Assembly (NCBI GenBank): GCA_963749145.1
Contig: CAVVLN010000004.1
Span: 1,240,001 to 1,304,000 of the forward strand
DNA length: 64,000 bases
From: JASHPR01 sp963749145
GTDB taxonomy: Bacteria > Actinomycetota > Actinomycetes > Streptosporangiales > Streptosporangiaceae
Direction of reading: 5' to 3'
This document shows positions 50,947 to 59,899 of this stretch, piece after piece. The stretch's first letter is position 1; every line of letters begins with the position of its first letter. The notes under the pieces are model-generated. The model saw nothing but the letters and a program-made list of their open reading frames with translations. It ran no database searches and was not told the DNA's origin. The position numbers and the translations under genes are program-made.

Positions 50947-52038
50947 TCACCGGCGGCGCAGGCGGCGCAGCGGGCCCCGGGCGAGCAGGCCACGGGGCAG
51001 CGCGCGGCGGCGCAGCCTGCGCTGCAGCAGCGTGAGCGGAACGGCCACGGCGAAACCGGCGCCCAGCGGGACGTACGGCGCGGCCGGCCCCGCGGCCGCG
51101 CCGAGGGCGCCCGCGGCCCCCTGGGCGGCGCTGATCCCGGGCTGGCTGAACGTGGACGGGATCTGCAGGACCCGCCAGCGGCCGGGCGGCCACACGATCA
51201 TGAAGGCCCGGCCGATCACCATGTTCTCCGGGATCGTTCCCCCGCCGGGATCATCCATGTGACCCCGGGAGTCCCACGAGACGCTCCGGTGGTCGCCCAT
51301 CACCCAGAGCCGGCCGGCCGGCACCGTGATGCTGAACCGCTGCGTGGACGGGGGGTTGCCCGGATACAGGTAGGACTGCTCGTGCAGGGCCACCCCGTTG
51401 ACGGTCACGTCGCCGCTGGGCGTGCAGCAGGCGACGTGGTCGCCGGGAACGCCGATCACCCGCTTGATGAAGTCCGTCTGCCCGGGCGCGGTGCCGAACA
51501 GGCCGAGGATCGAGTGGTACAGCGGGTCCACGGTCGCGTCGTACAGCCGGACCAGGGGATCGGAGCTGGCCCTGGCCGGCGTTGGTTCCGGCTCCCACGA
51601 GCCGTCCCCGTCGAACACGATGATGTCGCCGGGCTGGATCGAGCGGAAGTGGTAGACGAGCTTGTTGACCAGCACCTTGTCGCCGATGTCGAGCGTGTTC
51701 TCCATCGAGGACGACGGGATGAAGAACGCCTGGACCACGAACGACTTGACCACCAGCGCGATCACCAGCGCGATCACGATCAGCAGCGGCAGCTCGCGCC
51801 AGAGCGACCTCGGCTTGCGCGGGCGCTGGCCCGGCGCCCCGGTGCCTGGCCCGGCGGCCGGGCCGGGCGTCTCGTCGCGGCCCGCCTGGTCACCGGCGGC
51901 CGGATCCCCCGCGGGCGAGCCGGGCAGTTCCGGGCCAGGGTCCAGTCCAGCCTGGCCGTCGCGGTCGCAGGCGGCCCGGCCGGGCCCGTCCGCCTTGATC
52001 AAGGCGGGCCCGCGGTCGTCCTGGTCGTCGTTGGTCAT
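50947..52038 (-). CDS. lepB: signal peptidase I
   Basis: LepB cleaves signal peptides. The 363-residue protein has a long, acidic, Gly/Pro-rich cytosolic head (1-75), a membrane helix (about 84-104), the catalytic Ser111 (FIPSSSMENTL) and Lys192 (DFIKRVIGVPGDHV), and the box E motif VMGDHRSVSWDSRGHM. The C-terminus (about 300-345) adds an Ala/Gly-rich hydrophobic segment and an Arg-rich end, longer than usual. Confidence 0.93.
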   Translation of the reverse strand: MTNDDQDDRGPALIKADGPGRAACDRDGQAGLDPGPELPGSPAGDPAAGDQAGRDETPGPAAGPGTGAPGQRPRKPRSLWRELPLLIVIALVIALVVKSFVVQAFFIPSSSMENTLDIGDKVLVNKLVYHFRSIQPGDIIVFDGDGSWEPEPTPARASSDPLVRLYDATVDPLYHSILGLFGTAPGQTDFIKRVIGVPGDHVACCTPSGDVTVNGVALHEQSYLYPGNPPSTQRFSITVPAGRLWVMGDHRSVSWDSRGHMDDPGGGTIPENMVIGRAFMIVWPPGRWRVLQIPSTFSQPGISAAQGAAGALGAAAGPAAPYVPLGAGFAVAVPLTLLQRRLRRRALPRGLLARGPLRRLRRR

Positions 52039-52150
52039 CGGGTCCGAGCCTAGCGCCGGCCACGCCCGCCGCTGATGTCAGCGTCACGGCCCAGGCCTGC
52101 CTGGGCCGGGCTGGGTCCGGCGATCCGGCCGCTGCGGGCGATGGCCGGGC

Positions 52151-52510
52151 CTAGCGGGCCGCCGGCTCGCGGCGCTCCTTGATGCGGGCCGCCTTGCCGC
52201 GCAGCGAGCGCAGGTAGTAGAGCTTGGCCCGGCGCACCCGGCCGCGCGTCACTACCTCGATCCTGTCCAGCGACGGGCTGTGTACGGGGAAGGTCCGCTC
52301 CACGCCGACGCCGTAGCTGATCTTGCGGACCGTGAAGGTCTCCCGCGCGCCGCCGCCCTGCCGGCGCAGGACCACGCCCTGGAACACCTGGATCCGGGAG
52401 CGGCTACCCTCCTTGACCCGGACGTGTACCTTCAGCGTGTCCCCGGGCCGGAACTCCGGGATATCGGATCGGATCTGTGCCTGCTCCAGCTCGGCAATCG
52501 CGGTGTGCAT
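52151..52510 (-). CDS. rplS: ribosomal protein L19
   Basis: L19 of the large subunit with 119 residues: FRPGDTLKVHVRVKEGSRSR, IQVFQGVVLRRQGGGARETF, VHSPSLDRIEVVTRGRVRRA. It follows trmD by 15 bases, and its ATG has GAGGAA 9 bases upstream. Confidence 0.97.
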   Translation of the reverse strand: MHTAIAELEQAQIRSDIPEFRPGDTLKVHVRVKEGSRSRIQVFQGVVLRRQGGGARETFTVRKISYGVGVERTFPVHSPSLDRIEVVTRGRVRRAKLYYLRSLRGKAARIKERREPAAR

Positions 52511-52525
52511 CGGTGCCGTTCCTCG

Positions 52526-53524
52526 TTAGCTCATCACGCGCACGCCTGCGAACGCGCTGAATCGGTCGGTGCGGACTTGGTCGGTGCTGAATCGATCTGT
52601 GCGGATTTGCTCGGTGCTCAATCGTCTGTGCTCAGTCGCCGGGGGGCCGGGGGCGCAGAGCCCGGCTGCGCCCTGCGCGGAGGCGACGCGCAAGGTGGCG
52701 GATTCAGTCTGCCATATCTTGGCCACTGAACGGAAAACCAGCCTCCGAGAGTACCTGGCGGTCGCGGGCGTCAAGCTCCGGGCCGCCGGCCCCGTCCCCG
52801 GCACCGGGCCTCCGGCCACCAGCCGGGCGGCCAGGTCCGGGCGGTTGGCGGCCGTCTGACGCAGCGCGACATCCCGGCGCCACCGCGCGATGGCGGCGTG
52901 GTCGCCGGACAGCAGGACCTCCGGCACGGCCCGGCCGCGCCAGACCCGGGGCCTGGTGTAGGCCGGCCCTTCGATGAGCCCGGCCATCGGCCCGCTGCCG
53001 CCGCCGAACGAGTCGTCCGCCGCGGAGCCGGCGTTGCCGATGACCCCGGGCAGCAGCCGGCAGATCGCCTCGGTCATCACCAGCACGGCCGGCTCGCCCC
53101 CGGCCAGCACGTAGTCGCCGATCGTCACCTCGTCCACAGCCATCCTGGCGCGCGCCTCCTCCGCCACCCGGGCGTCGATCCCCTCGTACCGGCCGCAGGC
53201 GAAGACGAGGTGGCTCTCCTGCGCGTACCGGGCCGCGGTGGCCTGGGTGAACGGCACCCCGGCCGGGGTCGGCAGCACCAGCCGGGCCGGGCGGCCGACC
53301 GGGACGAGGGCATCGAGGGCCTTGCCCCACGGCTCGGGCTTCATCACCATCCCCGGCCCGCCGCCGAAGGGCGCGTCGTCCACCGAATGGTGCGGGTCGT
53401 GCGCCCACGTCCTCAGGTCGTGCACGCCGAACTCGATGTCACCGCGCTGGGCGGCCTTGCCGATCAGAGAGACCCGCAGCGGGGCGAAGTACTCGGGGAA
53501 GATGGTGACGATATCGATCCGCAC
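52526..53524 (-). CDS. trmD: tRNA (guanine-37-N1)-methyltransferase, with repeat tail
   Basis: TrmD makes m1G37. The SPOUT core (1-245) shows MRIDIVTIFPEYFAPLRVSL, APFGGGPGMVMKPEPW, FACGRYEGIDARV, and TIGDYVLAGGEPAVLVM. The protein has 332 residues, about 70-80 more than usual. The extra end contains TEQIRTDRF and TDQVRTDRF, coded by a 30-bp repeat. GTG start at 53524. Confidence 0.95.
   Translation of the reverse strand: MRIDIVTIFPEYFAPLRVSLIGKAAQRGDIEFGVHDLRTWAHDPHHSVDDAPFGGGPGMVMKPEPWGKALDALVPVGRPARLVLPTPAGVPFTQATAARYAQESHLVFACGRYEGIDARVAEEARARMAVDEVTIGDYVLAGGEPAVLVMTEAICRLLPGVIGNAGSAADDSFGGGSGPMAGLIEGPAYTRPRVWRGRAVPEVLLSGDHAAIARWRRDVALRQTAANRPDLAARLVAGGPVPGTGPAARSLTPATARYSRRLVFRSVAKIWQTESATLRVASAQGAAGLCAPGPPATEHRRLSTEQIRTDRFSTDQVRTDRFSAFAGVRVMS
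52556..52640. repeat. 30-bp tandem repeat in the 3' end of trmD
   Basis: Copies 52556-52585 and 52586-52615 agree in 26 of 30 bases; a partial third follows to about 52640. They encode the RTDRFST-type repeats at the TrmD C-terminus. Confidence 0.8.
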
Positions 53525-53533
53525 CGCGCCGCC

Positions 53534-54166
53534 TCACTCGCCCTCGTGCGGGCCGCGACGGCCGGCCGGAGGCTGGCCCGAGCGGACGGCACCCGGGGGG
53601 GTCTGGGGGGGTCGTCCCTCCGGGGCAAGCACGGCGCCGAGGTCGAGCAGGCCCGGGGGCGGGTCGATGACCAGGCGGCCGGCCCGCACGTCGACCTGCG
53701 GCACGATGGCCGCGACGAACGGGACCAGGATCTCGCCGTCCCGCGATGACGGCGCCGGGTCGCCGGCGGCTGGCCCCACCACCAGCAGGTCCTGGCCCTG
53801 GTGCCGCACGTCGGTCACGACGCCGACCGGGTCCCCCGCCAGCGTCACCACGCCGAGCCCGATCAGCTCATGGTCGTGAAACTCGTCCGGGTCGGCCGAG
53901 GGGACGACCTCGGCCGAGTCCATCACGAGCAACGTCCCGCGCAGGCCCTCGGCGCTGGTCCGGTCCGCGTAACCGTCGAACCTGACCAGCAGGCGGCCAG
54001 AGTGCCAGCGGGAGGAGGAGACGGTCAGCGGGCCTCGCGCGGCTGGCTCCGTAGCGAGCACGGAGCCAGCCGTGAACCTGAGGTCCGGCTCGTCGGTGCG
54101 CACCTGCACGGTCAGTTCACCGTGGATCCCGTGCGGCCGGCCGATCCGGCCGACGACCAGCTGCAT
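53534..54166 (-). CDS. rimM: 16S rRNA processing protein RimM
   Basis: RimM assists maturation of the 30S head. The 210-residue protein has QLVVGRIGRPHGIHGELTVQ, GYADRTSAEGLRGTLLVMDS, the PRC-barrel part VVTDVRHQGQDLLVV, and the end VPFVAAIVPQVDVRAGRLVI. It starts with ATG at 54166, six bases after the KH gene's stop. Confidence 0.93.
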   Translation of the reverse strand: MQLVVGRIGRPHGIHGELTVQVRTDEPDLRFTAGSVLATEPAARGPLTVSSSRWHSGRLLVRFDGYADRTSAEGLRGTLLVMDSAEVVPSADPDEFHDHELIGLGVVTLAGDPVGVVTDVRHQGQDLLVVGPAAGDPAPSSRDGEILVPFVAAIVPQVDVRAGRLVIDPPPGLLDLGAVLAPEGRPPQTPPGAVRSGQPPAGRRGPHEGE

Positions 54167-54172
54167 GCCCGG

Positions 54173-54415
54173 TTAGCGGATCTCGTCGGTGTCCAAGAGG
54201 TCGACCCGGACGTACGCGTTGCCGGCCAGCGAGCCGATCACGGTCCGCAGCGCCCGGGCCGTCCGGCCGCCGCGGCCGATGACCTTGCCGAGGTCGTCGG
54301 GATGCACCCGAACCTCGAGGACCCGGCCCCGGCGCAGCCCGCGACTGTCCACGCGGACATCGTCCGGGTACTCAACGATGCCTCGCACCAGGTGCTCGAG
54401 CGCCTCTTCGAGCAC
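54173..54415 (-). CDS. khpA: KH-domain RNA-binding protein
   Basis: The 80-residue protein has one KH domain: RVLEVRVHPDDLGKVIGRGG with the GxxG loop (GRGG), then TARALRTVIGSL. In actinobacteria it lies between rpsP and rimM. KhpA-type proteins bind RNA and influence cell growth in Gram-positives. GTG at 54415 is one base past the rpsP stop, so translation is coupled. Confidence 0.93.
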   Translation of the reverse strand: MLEEALEHLVRGIVEYPDDVRVDSRGLRRGRVLEVRVHPDDLGKVIGRGGRTARALRTVIGSLAGNAYVRVDLLDTDEIR

Positions 54416-54416
54416 G

Positions 54417-55328
54417 TCAGCCCTCGCTCGCGGCGTCTGCGCCGGCCGCCGCGGCCGGGTCGGCCTCAGCCTCGGCCTCGGCCTTGGCCTCACCAGCCTG
54501 GGCCGCCGCCGCGCCGGCGTCCGGGGCGTCCCCGTCCGGGGCGTCCCCGTCCGCGTCCTTCGCGCCGTCCTGGGCGGTGCTCGCCTTGCCCCGGTCCCTG
54601 GCCTTGGCGCCGCCGCTCGCGGTGTCCTCGGCCGTGACCTCCTCGGCCGTGACCTCCTCGGCCTCAGCGTCGCCCGACTTGGCGTCGTCGGCCTTAGCGA
54701 CGTCCGCCTTGGCGTCGCCCGACTTGGCGTCGCCCGACTTGGCGTCGCCGCCCTTAGCGACGTCCGCCTTGGCGTCGCCGCCCTTAGCGACGTCCGCCTT
54801 GGCGTCGCCGCCCTTAGCGTCGCCGCCCCTGGCCTTGCCCGACGGCTCGGCGGTCTTCGCCCTGGCCGGCTTGTCCGCCCTGGCGGCCGGGGCGTCCTTG
54901 GCCGCGGCCTTGCCCGCCTGCGCCTCGGGCTCCTTGCCGCCGCCCGCGGACTTACCGCGGCCCTTCGGGGCCGGGGCGCCGTCGCCCATGGTCTCCTTGA
55001 CCGCGGCGGCGAAGATCTCCTTGCGGTCCTCCTTCGGCGCCGCCGTCCTCAGCGTCCCCTCGGCGCCGGGCAGGCCCTTGAACTTCTGCCAGTCGCCGGT
55101 GATCTCGAGGATCTTCCTGACCGGGTCGGTGGGCTGCGCCCCGACCGACAGCCAGTGCTGGGCGCGGTCCGAGTTCACCTCGATGAACGACGGCTCGGCC
55201 TTCGGGTGGTACTTGCCGATCTCCTCGATCGCCCGGCCGTCCCGCTTGGTGCGGGCGTCGGCCACGACGATCCGGTAGTACGGCGCCCGGATCTTGCCCA
55301 GGCGCTTCAGCTTGATCTTTACAGCCAC
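54417..55328 (-). CDS. rpsP: ribosomal protein S16 with a 200-residue repetitive tail
   Basis: S16 core (1-85): VAVKIKLKRLGKIRAPYYRI, RAIEEIGKYHPKAEPSFIEV, RAQHWLSVGAQPTDPVRKIL. Total length is 303, while most S16 have 80-150. The rest is Ala/Lys/Asp/Gly-rich with GGDAKADVAK and SGDAK units, then an acidic Ala/Glu end. GTG at 55328. Confidence 0.93.
   Translation of the reverse strand: MAVKIKLKRLGKIRAPYYRIVVADARTKRDGRAIEEIGKYHPKAEPSFIEVNSDRAQHWLSVGAQPTDPVRKILEITGDWQKFKGLPGAEGTLRTAAPKEDRKEIFAAAVKETMGDGAPAPKGRGKSAGGGKEPEAQAGKAAAKDAPAARADKPARAKTAEPSGKARGGDAKGGDAKADVAKGGDAKADVAKGGDAKSGDAKSGDAKADVAKADDAKSGDAEAEEVTAEEVTAEDTASGGAKARDRGKASTAQDGAKDADGDAPDGDAPDAGAAAAQAGEAKAEAEAEADPAAAAGADAASEG
54670..54830. 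repeat. 30-bp repeats coding the S16 tail
   Basis: Units with GCGTCGCCGCCCTTAGCGAC recur at 30-bp steps with a 15-bp variant (GCGTCGCCCGACTTG) between them. They encode the GGDAKADVAK/SGDAK pattern of S16. Confidence 0.85.
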
Positions 55329-55575
55329 GGGTGCGGTCTTCTTCCGAGAGTTTGGTTGGCGGGCTGCGCACGATCCGGGTGGGGAACCAGCGGCGTCGCC
55401 CAATGTCGGCGGCTCAGCGGGCAAGAGAGGGTCCCGCGAAGCTGCCGTCGCGCTCACATTCTGCCAGATGCGGCGAGCTGAGGCGTCACTGCGGCCGCGT
55501 CGCGCGTGCGGCGCCCGCGCCACAGGGCTCCCGCGGCCGGCGCGGGCCGGGGTTGCGCCGGCGGCCGGGCGCGGG

Positions 55576-57197
55576 CTACCGGCCCTTCTTGCCCGGGCGC
55601 CCGCGCCGGTTCGGCACCGGGCCGCGCAGCCCGGGCGGCAGGCCCGGCGGCGGGTTCCCGAAACCGGGCGGCAGCTTGAACCCGCCGTCACCGGATCCGC
55701 CGAACCCGTCCGGCAGCCCCGGGATGCTGCCCGGCATGGCCGGCCCCTGGCCAGGCCCGCCGGGCAGCCCGGCCGGGCCGCCCTGGCGGCCGCCGGACGC
55801 GGGCCGGGTGCCGGCGCCGCCGCCCGGCCGCCCGCCGCCCTTGGACTTCTTCTTGCCCTTGCGGGCCGCCTTCTGGGCCCCGCGCCGCATCCCCGGCATG
55901 TTCATCATCTGCCGCATCATCTTCTGGCCCTCGAGGAACCGCGTGATGAGCGTGCTGACCTCGCCGACCGTAACCCCGGAGCCGCCCGCGATCCGGGCCC
56001 GGCGCGAGCCGTTGATGATCTTCGGGTTGCGGCGCTCCTCGACCGTCATCGAGCTCACGATCGCGGCGGCCCGGTCCAGGTCCTTGTCGCTGACCTGGCT
56101 GAGCATCTCCCGGTTCTGGGCCGCTCCGGGCAGCATGCCCAGCAGGTTGCCGATCGGCCCGAGCTTGCGCACCATGGCCAGCTGCTCGACGAAGTCCTCC
56201 AGCGTGAAACCCTCGCCCGAGGCCAGCTTGCCGGCCATCGCGGCCGCCTGGTCCTGGTCGAACGTGCGCTCGGCCTGCTCGATCAGGGTCAGGATGTCCC
56301 CGAGGTCGAGGATCCGCGAGGCCATCCGGTCGGGATGGAACAGGTCGAAGTCCTCGAGCTTCTCCCCGGACGAGGCGAACATCACCGGCCGCCCGGTGAC
56401 CTGGGCGATGGACAGGGCCGCGCCGCCCCGCGCGTCTCCGTCCAGCTTGGTCAGGATGACCCCGTCGTAGCCGACGCCGTCGAGGAAGGCCTGCGCGGTC
56501 GTCACCGCGTCCTGGCCGATCATGGCGTCGACCACGAACAGGATCTCGTCGGGGTCGACGGCGTCCCGGATGGCCGCGGCCTGGTGCATCATCTCCTCGT
56601 CGATGCCCAGCGGCCGGCCGTGTCAATGATCACGATGTTCTGCATCCGGCGCTTGGCCTCGTCGATCGACGCGCGGGCCACCTCGACCGGGTCGCCGACG
56701 CCGTTGCCGGGCGACGGCGCGAAGACCGGGACCCCCGCTTGCTCGCCGAGGACCTCCAGCTGCTGGACCGCGTTGGGCCGCTGCAGGTCGGCCGCGACCA
56801 GCATCGGGGTGTTCCCCTGCTGGCGCAGCCACAGGGCGAGCTTCGCGGCCAGCGTCGTCTTGCCGGAGCCCTGCAGGCCGGCCAGCATGATCACGGTCGG
56901 CGGCACCTTGGCGAAGCTCAGCCGGCGCGCTTCGCCGCCGAGGATCTCGACGAGCTCCTCGTTGACGATCTTGATGACCTGCTGCGCGGGATTCAGGGCC
57001 TCGGAGACCTCCGTGCCGGACGCCCGCTCCTTGACCCGCGCGATGAACTGCCGGACCACCGGGAGCGCGACGTCGGCCTCGAGCAGCGCGATCCTGATCT
57101 CGCGGGTGGTGGCGTCGATGTCCGCAGCCGAGAGCCGTCCCTGCCCGCGCAAGGACGAGAAGACCTGGGTCAGTCGATCGGAAAGTGTCTCGAACAC
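55576..57197 (-). CDS. ffh: signal recognition particle protein Ffh, frameshifted in this sequence
   Basis: Ffh binds signal sequences and 4.5S RNA. N and G domains are in the first frame: FETLSDRLTQVFSSLRGQG, LQGSGKTTLAAKLALWL, DLQRPNAVQQLEVLG, and IVIIDTAG. Right after DTAGR the frame changes at about 56610; the second frame continues with MMHQAAAIRDAVDPDEILFV, LTKLDGDARGGAALS, and the M domain (MNMPGMRRG). One missing base (a C in the coding strand, CGCTGG for CGCCTGG) explains the break. Since Ffh is normally essential and both parts are well conserved, an error in the sequence is likely. GTG start at 57197. The tail is Gly/Pro-rich. Confidence 0.92.
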
Positions 57198-57313
57198 GTC
57201 TGGCTGCCGTCCTCGCGCATGGCCTGTTGCTGATCGGCCCCGCGCCGGGCGCCACGCCGCCTGGCCCGCGGACCAGGCGCGCAGCCTGGTCCGCCGCGAG
57301 CCCGCGTTCCAGG

Positions 57314-57997
57314 CTATCCGGTCGGCGGGCCAGGCTGCGGATAGTGCGGCAGGCGGGGCAGGCTGACGTGGGTGGCGCTCAGGGACGTCTTCTCGGCACG
57401 CTCCCACTCCTCGACGTCGCGGAGCAGCGCGTCGAGGTAGGCGTGCAGGTGGGTCCGGTACACGTCGCAGAACGTGCGCAGGTAGGCCAGCTCGGCCTCT
57501 AGTTCATGGCGGTCATCGCTCGGCACGCTCACCGGGGCAGCGAGCGCGGCCTCGGCCGCCCGGCTGGCCTCGCCGTGCGCCTCGTCCAGCATCAGCGCGG
57601 CATGCGACCTGGCCTCGGCCAGGATCTCGTCCCGGCGGCGCCGGGCCTCCTGGGCCAGCTGCCAGCTGTACTCCTGGGCGTCGGCCACGTAGCGGTCCGC
57701 TGTCTGCTGCGCCTTGGACAGGATGCGCACCGCCTGCACGTGCGCGTCGTCCTGCTGGTACCCGGCGACGGCATCGTCGCCGGACAGGCCGAGCACCCGC
57801 CGCCGCAGCCGCCGCGCCTCGTCGGTCAGGGAGGTTCTCTCGTTGAACAGCCGGACCAGTTCCCGCTCGACCTGACCGCAGAAGGCCCGGACGTGCTCTT
57901 CGTCGAGCCCCCGCCGGCCGATGCGCGCGGGAGGGAATGTGACGGCCTGAACCGCGTCGGGGGTCAGCCGGTTGTCGGTTCCTGTGATCACGGGCAT
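57314..57997 (-). CDS. DivIVA-domain coiled-coil protein
   Basis: The protein has 227 residues from ATG 57997 (GGAG 8 bases upstream). A DivIVA-type N-terminus (about 14-50; VTFPPARIGRRGLDEEHVRA) leads into a coiled coil (about 80-140; VRILSKAQQTADRYVADAQE, ARRRRDEILAEARSHAALML). The C-terminal part is YLRTFCDVYRTHLHAYLDAL. It probably works at the poles or septum like DivIVA/SepIVA. It overlaps the upstream globin gene by 10 bases. A second DivIVA-like gene lies at 5693-6307. Confidence 0.8.
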   Translation of the reverse strand: MPVITGTDNRLTPDAVQAVTFPPARIGRRGLDEEHVRAFCGQVERELVRLFNERTSLTDEARRLRRRVLGLSGDDAVAGYQQDDAHVQAVRILSKAQQTADRYVADAQEYSWQLAQEARRRRDEILAEARSHAALMLDEAHGEASRAAEAALAAPVSVPSDDRHELEAELAYLRTFCDVYRTHLHAYLDALLRDVEEWERAEKTSLSATHVSLPRLPHYPQPGPPTG

Positions 57998-58482
57998 GGC
58001 TCGCTCCAACCGAAATCTTCGACGTGAATCTGGCCATCGGGAACCCCCCGCGAGGCCAGCCTGGCGGTCATCGCCTCGGTCATGACCCGTGCGACCAGGC
58101 CGAAGGCCGCCTCCCAGTCGCCGGCCAGGTCCGCCTCCCAGTCGGCGGCCAGGTCCTGCGCCCAGCCCGCCCCGCTGAAGTGAGCCAGGGTGGCGAGCAG
58201 GCTGGTACCGACCAGCTCATAGTGCTCGGCGAGCGTGCCGGACTTACGGTGATCCCGGCCTGAGGCCTGCAGGAGGGCGGTGAGCCGCTCGGCGGGCCCG
58301 AGGTCGGCCACGATGCGGCCGGGGGCCTGCAGCCGGTGGTCGCGCTGCGCCGCCATCGAGACCGGGAACATCTGCCTGGTCTCGGGGTGCCGCAGGAACA
58401 GGTCGGAGTAGCAGAACAGGGCAACCTCGTGGCCGGGCCGGGCGACCCGGGCGAAGCTCTCCTTCAGGCGCGCAGCGTCCAA
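57988..58482 (-). CDS. single-domain globin (flavohemoglobin-type globin)
   Basis: The protein of about 164 residues resembles the globin domain of flavohemoglobins: LKESFARVARPGHEVALFCY, LFLRHPETRQMFPVSM, and GRDHRKSGTLAEHYELVG with the likely proximal His. No FAD/NAD reductase follows. A TTG at 58482 after GGGGGGAGG is the most likely start; an ATG at 58533 lacks a ribosome site. A short duplicated word (AADWEADLAGDWEA) lies near 125-140. Such globins handle NO or oxygen. Confidence 0.75.
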   Translation of the reverse strand: MDAARLKESFARVARPGHEVALFCYSDLFLRHPETRQMFPVSMAAQRDHRLQAPGRIVADLGPAERLTALLQASGRDHRKSGTLAEHYELVGTSLLATLAHFSGAGWAQDLAADWEADLAGDWEAAFGLVARVMTEAMTARLASRGVPDGQIHVEDFGWSEPCP

Positions 58483-58658
58483 CGATCCTCCCCCCCGGAA
58501 GGCATGAGCGGAAAGCAAATTGCATCCGGCCACTTGCAGGATATATCGGATGACCGCCGCACTGGTGCCGGTAGTCGCAAAGTGACCGGCCTGGCGGCAG
58601 TTTTCCGCGTTGGTGACGGCTGATGACGGCGGCCGTCCCGCCTGCTCAGCCTGCGGCT

Positions 58659-59852
58659 CTAGCCGCCGACAATTGCGTCGACGAACGCCTCCGGCTCGAA
58701 CGGCGCGAGGTCGTCGGGCCCTTCACCCAGGCCGACCAGCTTCACCGGAACCCCCAGCTCACGCTGCACGGCGATCACGATCCCGCCCTTGGCCGTGCCG
58801 TCCAGCTTGGTCAGGACCACCCCCGTGACGTCGACGACCTCGGCGAACACCCGGGCCTGCCGGAGCCCGTTCTGCCCGGTCGTGGCGTCGAGCACGAGCA
58901 GGACCTCGTCCACCGTGGCGTGCCGGGAGATCACCCGCTTGATCTTGCCGAGCTCGTCCATCAGCCCGGTCTTGGTGTGCAGCCGGCCCGCCGTGTCCAC
59001 GATGACCACGTCGATGCCGCGCTCAATGCCCTCGTTGACCGCGTCGAACGCGACGCTGGCCGGGTCGGCGCCGTCCCGGTCGGACCGGACGACCGGGGCG
59101 CCCACCCGCTGGCCCCAGGTCTGCAGCTGGTCGACGGCGGCGGCGCGGAACGTGTCAGCCGCGCCGAGCAGCACGGTCTTCCCGTCGCCGATCAGGGCTC
59201 GCGCGAGCTTGGCGCACGTGGTGGTCTTCCCGGTGCCGTTGACGCCGACGACGAGCATGACCGCGGGGCGGTCGCCGTGCCGGGCCGTGTGCAGCGACCG
59301 GTCCATGTCCGGGCCGGTCTGGGCCAGCAGCTGCTCGCGCAGCAGCGACCTGACCTCCGCGGGATCCCGGGTGCCCTCGACCTTGACCTCGGTGCGCAGG
59401 TCCGCCACGATCTCACGGGCCGGGGTGACCCCCATGTCCGCCGTGATCAGCGTCTCCTCGATCTCGTCCCACTTCTCGTCGTCCAGGCGGCCGGAGGACA
59501 GCAGGTTCAGCAGGACGCCGCCCAGCGCCGACTGCGAGCGCGCCAGCCTGCCGCGCAGCCGGGCCATCCGCCCGGCTGACGGCGGCGGCTTCTCGACCTC
59601 CGGCGGAGCGGCGGGCGGGACCGCCACCTCGGGCGGCAGGGTGGCCGGCGCGGGCGTCTCGCGGGCGGGCGGGGTGGCCGTCTGCGGCTCGGCGGTCGCG
59701 GTGGCCCCGGCGGCGCGGGCCGGCGGCGCGCCGGCCGCCCGGTCCCGGCCGGGCGCGGCGGGCAGCCGGCGGCGGGAGCGGACCAGCAGCGTCCCGCCGG
59801 CGCCGCCGACCACGACCACGACAATGACGAGGATGATTATCAGCTCTACCAT
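58659..59852 (-). CDS. ftsY: SRP receptor FtsY
   Basis: FtsY, 397 residues, receives SRP at the membrane. It has an N-terminal membrane helix (about 3-24), a Pro/Ala-rich linker (about 30-95), the N domain (LARSQSALGGVLLNLLSSGR), and the GTPase domain: VVGVNGTGKTTTCAKLARAL (about 201), GAADTFRAAAVDQLQ, DTAGRLHTKTGLMDELGKI, TKLDGTAKGGIVIAV. Confidence 0.96.
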   Translation of the reverse strand: MVELIIILVIVVVVVGGAGGTLLVRSRRRLPAAPGRDRAAGAPPARAAGATATAEPQTATPPARETPAPATLPPEVAVPPAAPPEVEKPPPSAGRMARLRGRLARSQSALGGVLLNLLSSGRLDDEKWDEIEETLITADMGVTPAREIVADLRTEVKVEGTRDPAEVRSLLREQLLAQTGPDMDRSLHTARHGDRPAVMLVVGVNGTGKTTTCAKLARALIGDGKTVLLGAADTFRAAAVDQLQTWGQRVGAPVVRSDRDGADPASVAFDAVNEGIERGIDVVIVDTAGRLHTKTGLMDELGKIKRVISRHATVDEVLLVLDATTGQNGLRQARVFAEVVDVTGVVLTKLDGTAKGGIVIAVQRELGVPVKLVGLGEGPDDLAPFEPEAFVDAIVGG

Positions 59853-59899
59853 GACCGCCCCAGTCTCGCAGATGCCCGCATTTCCCGGCTTGCGGGCCG

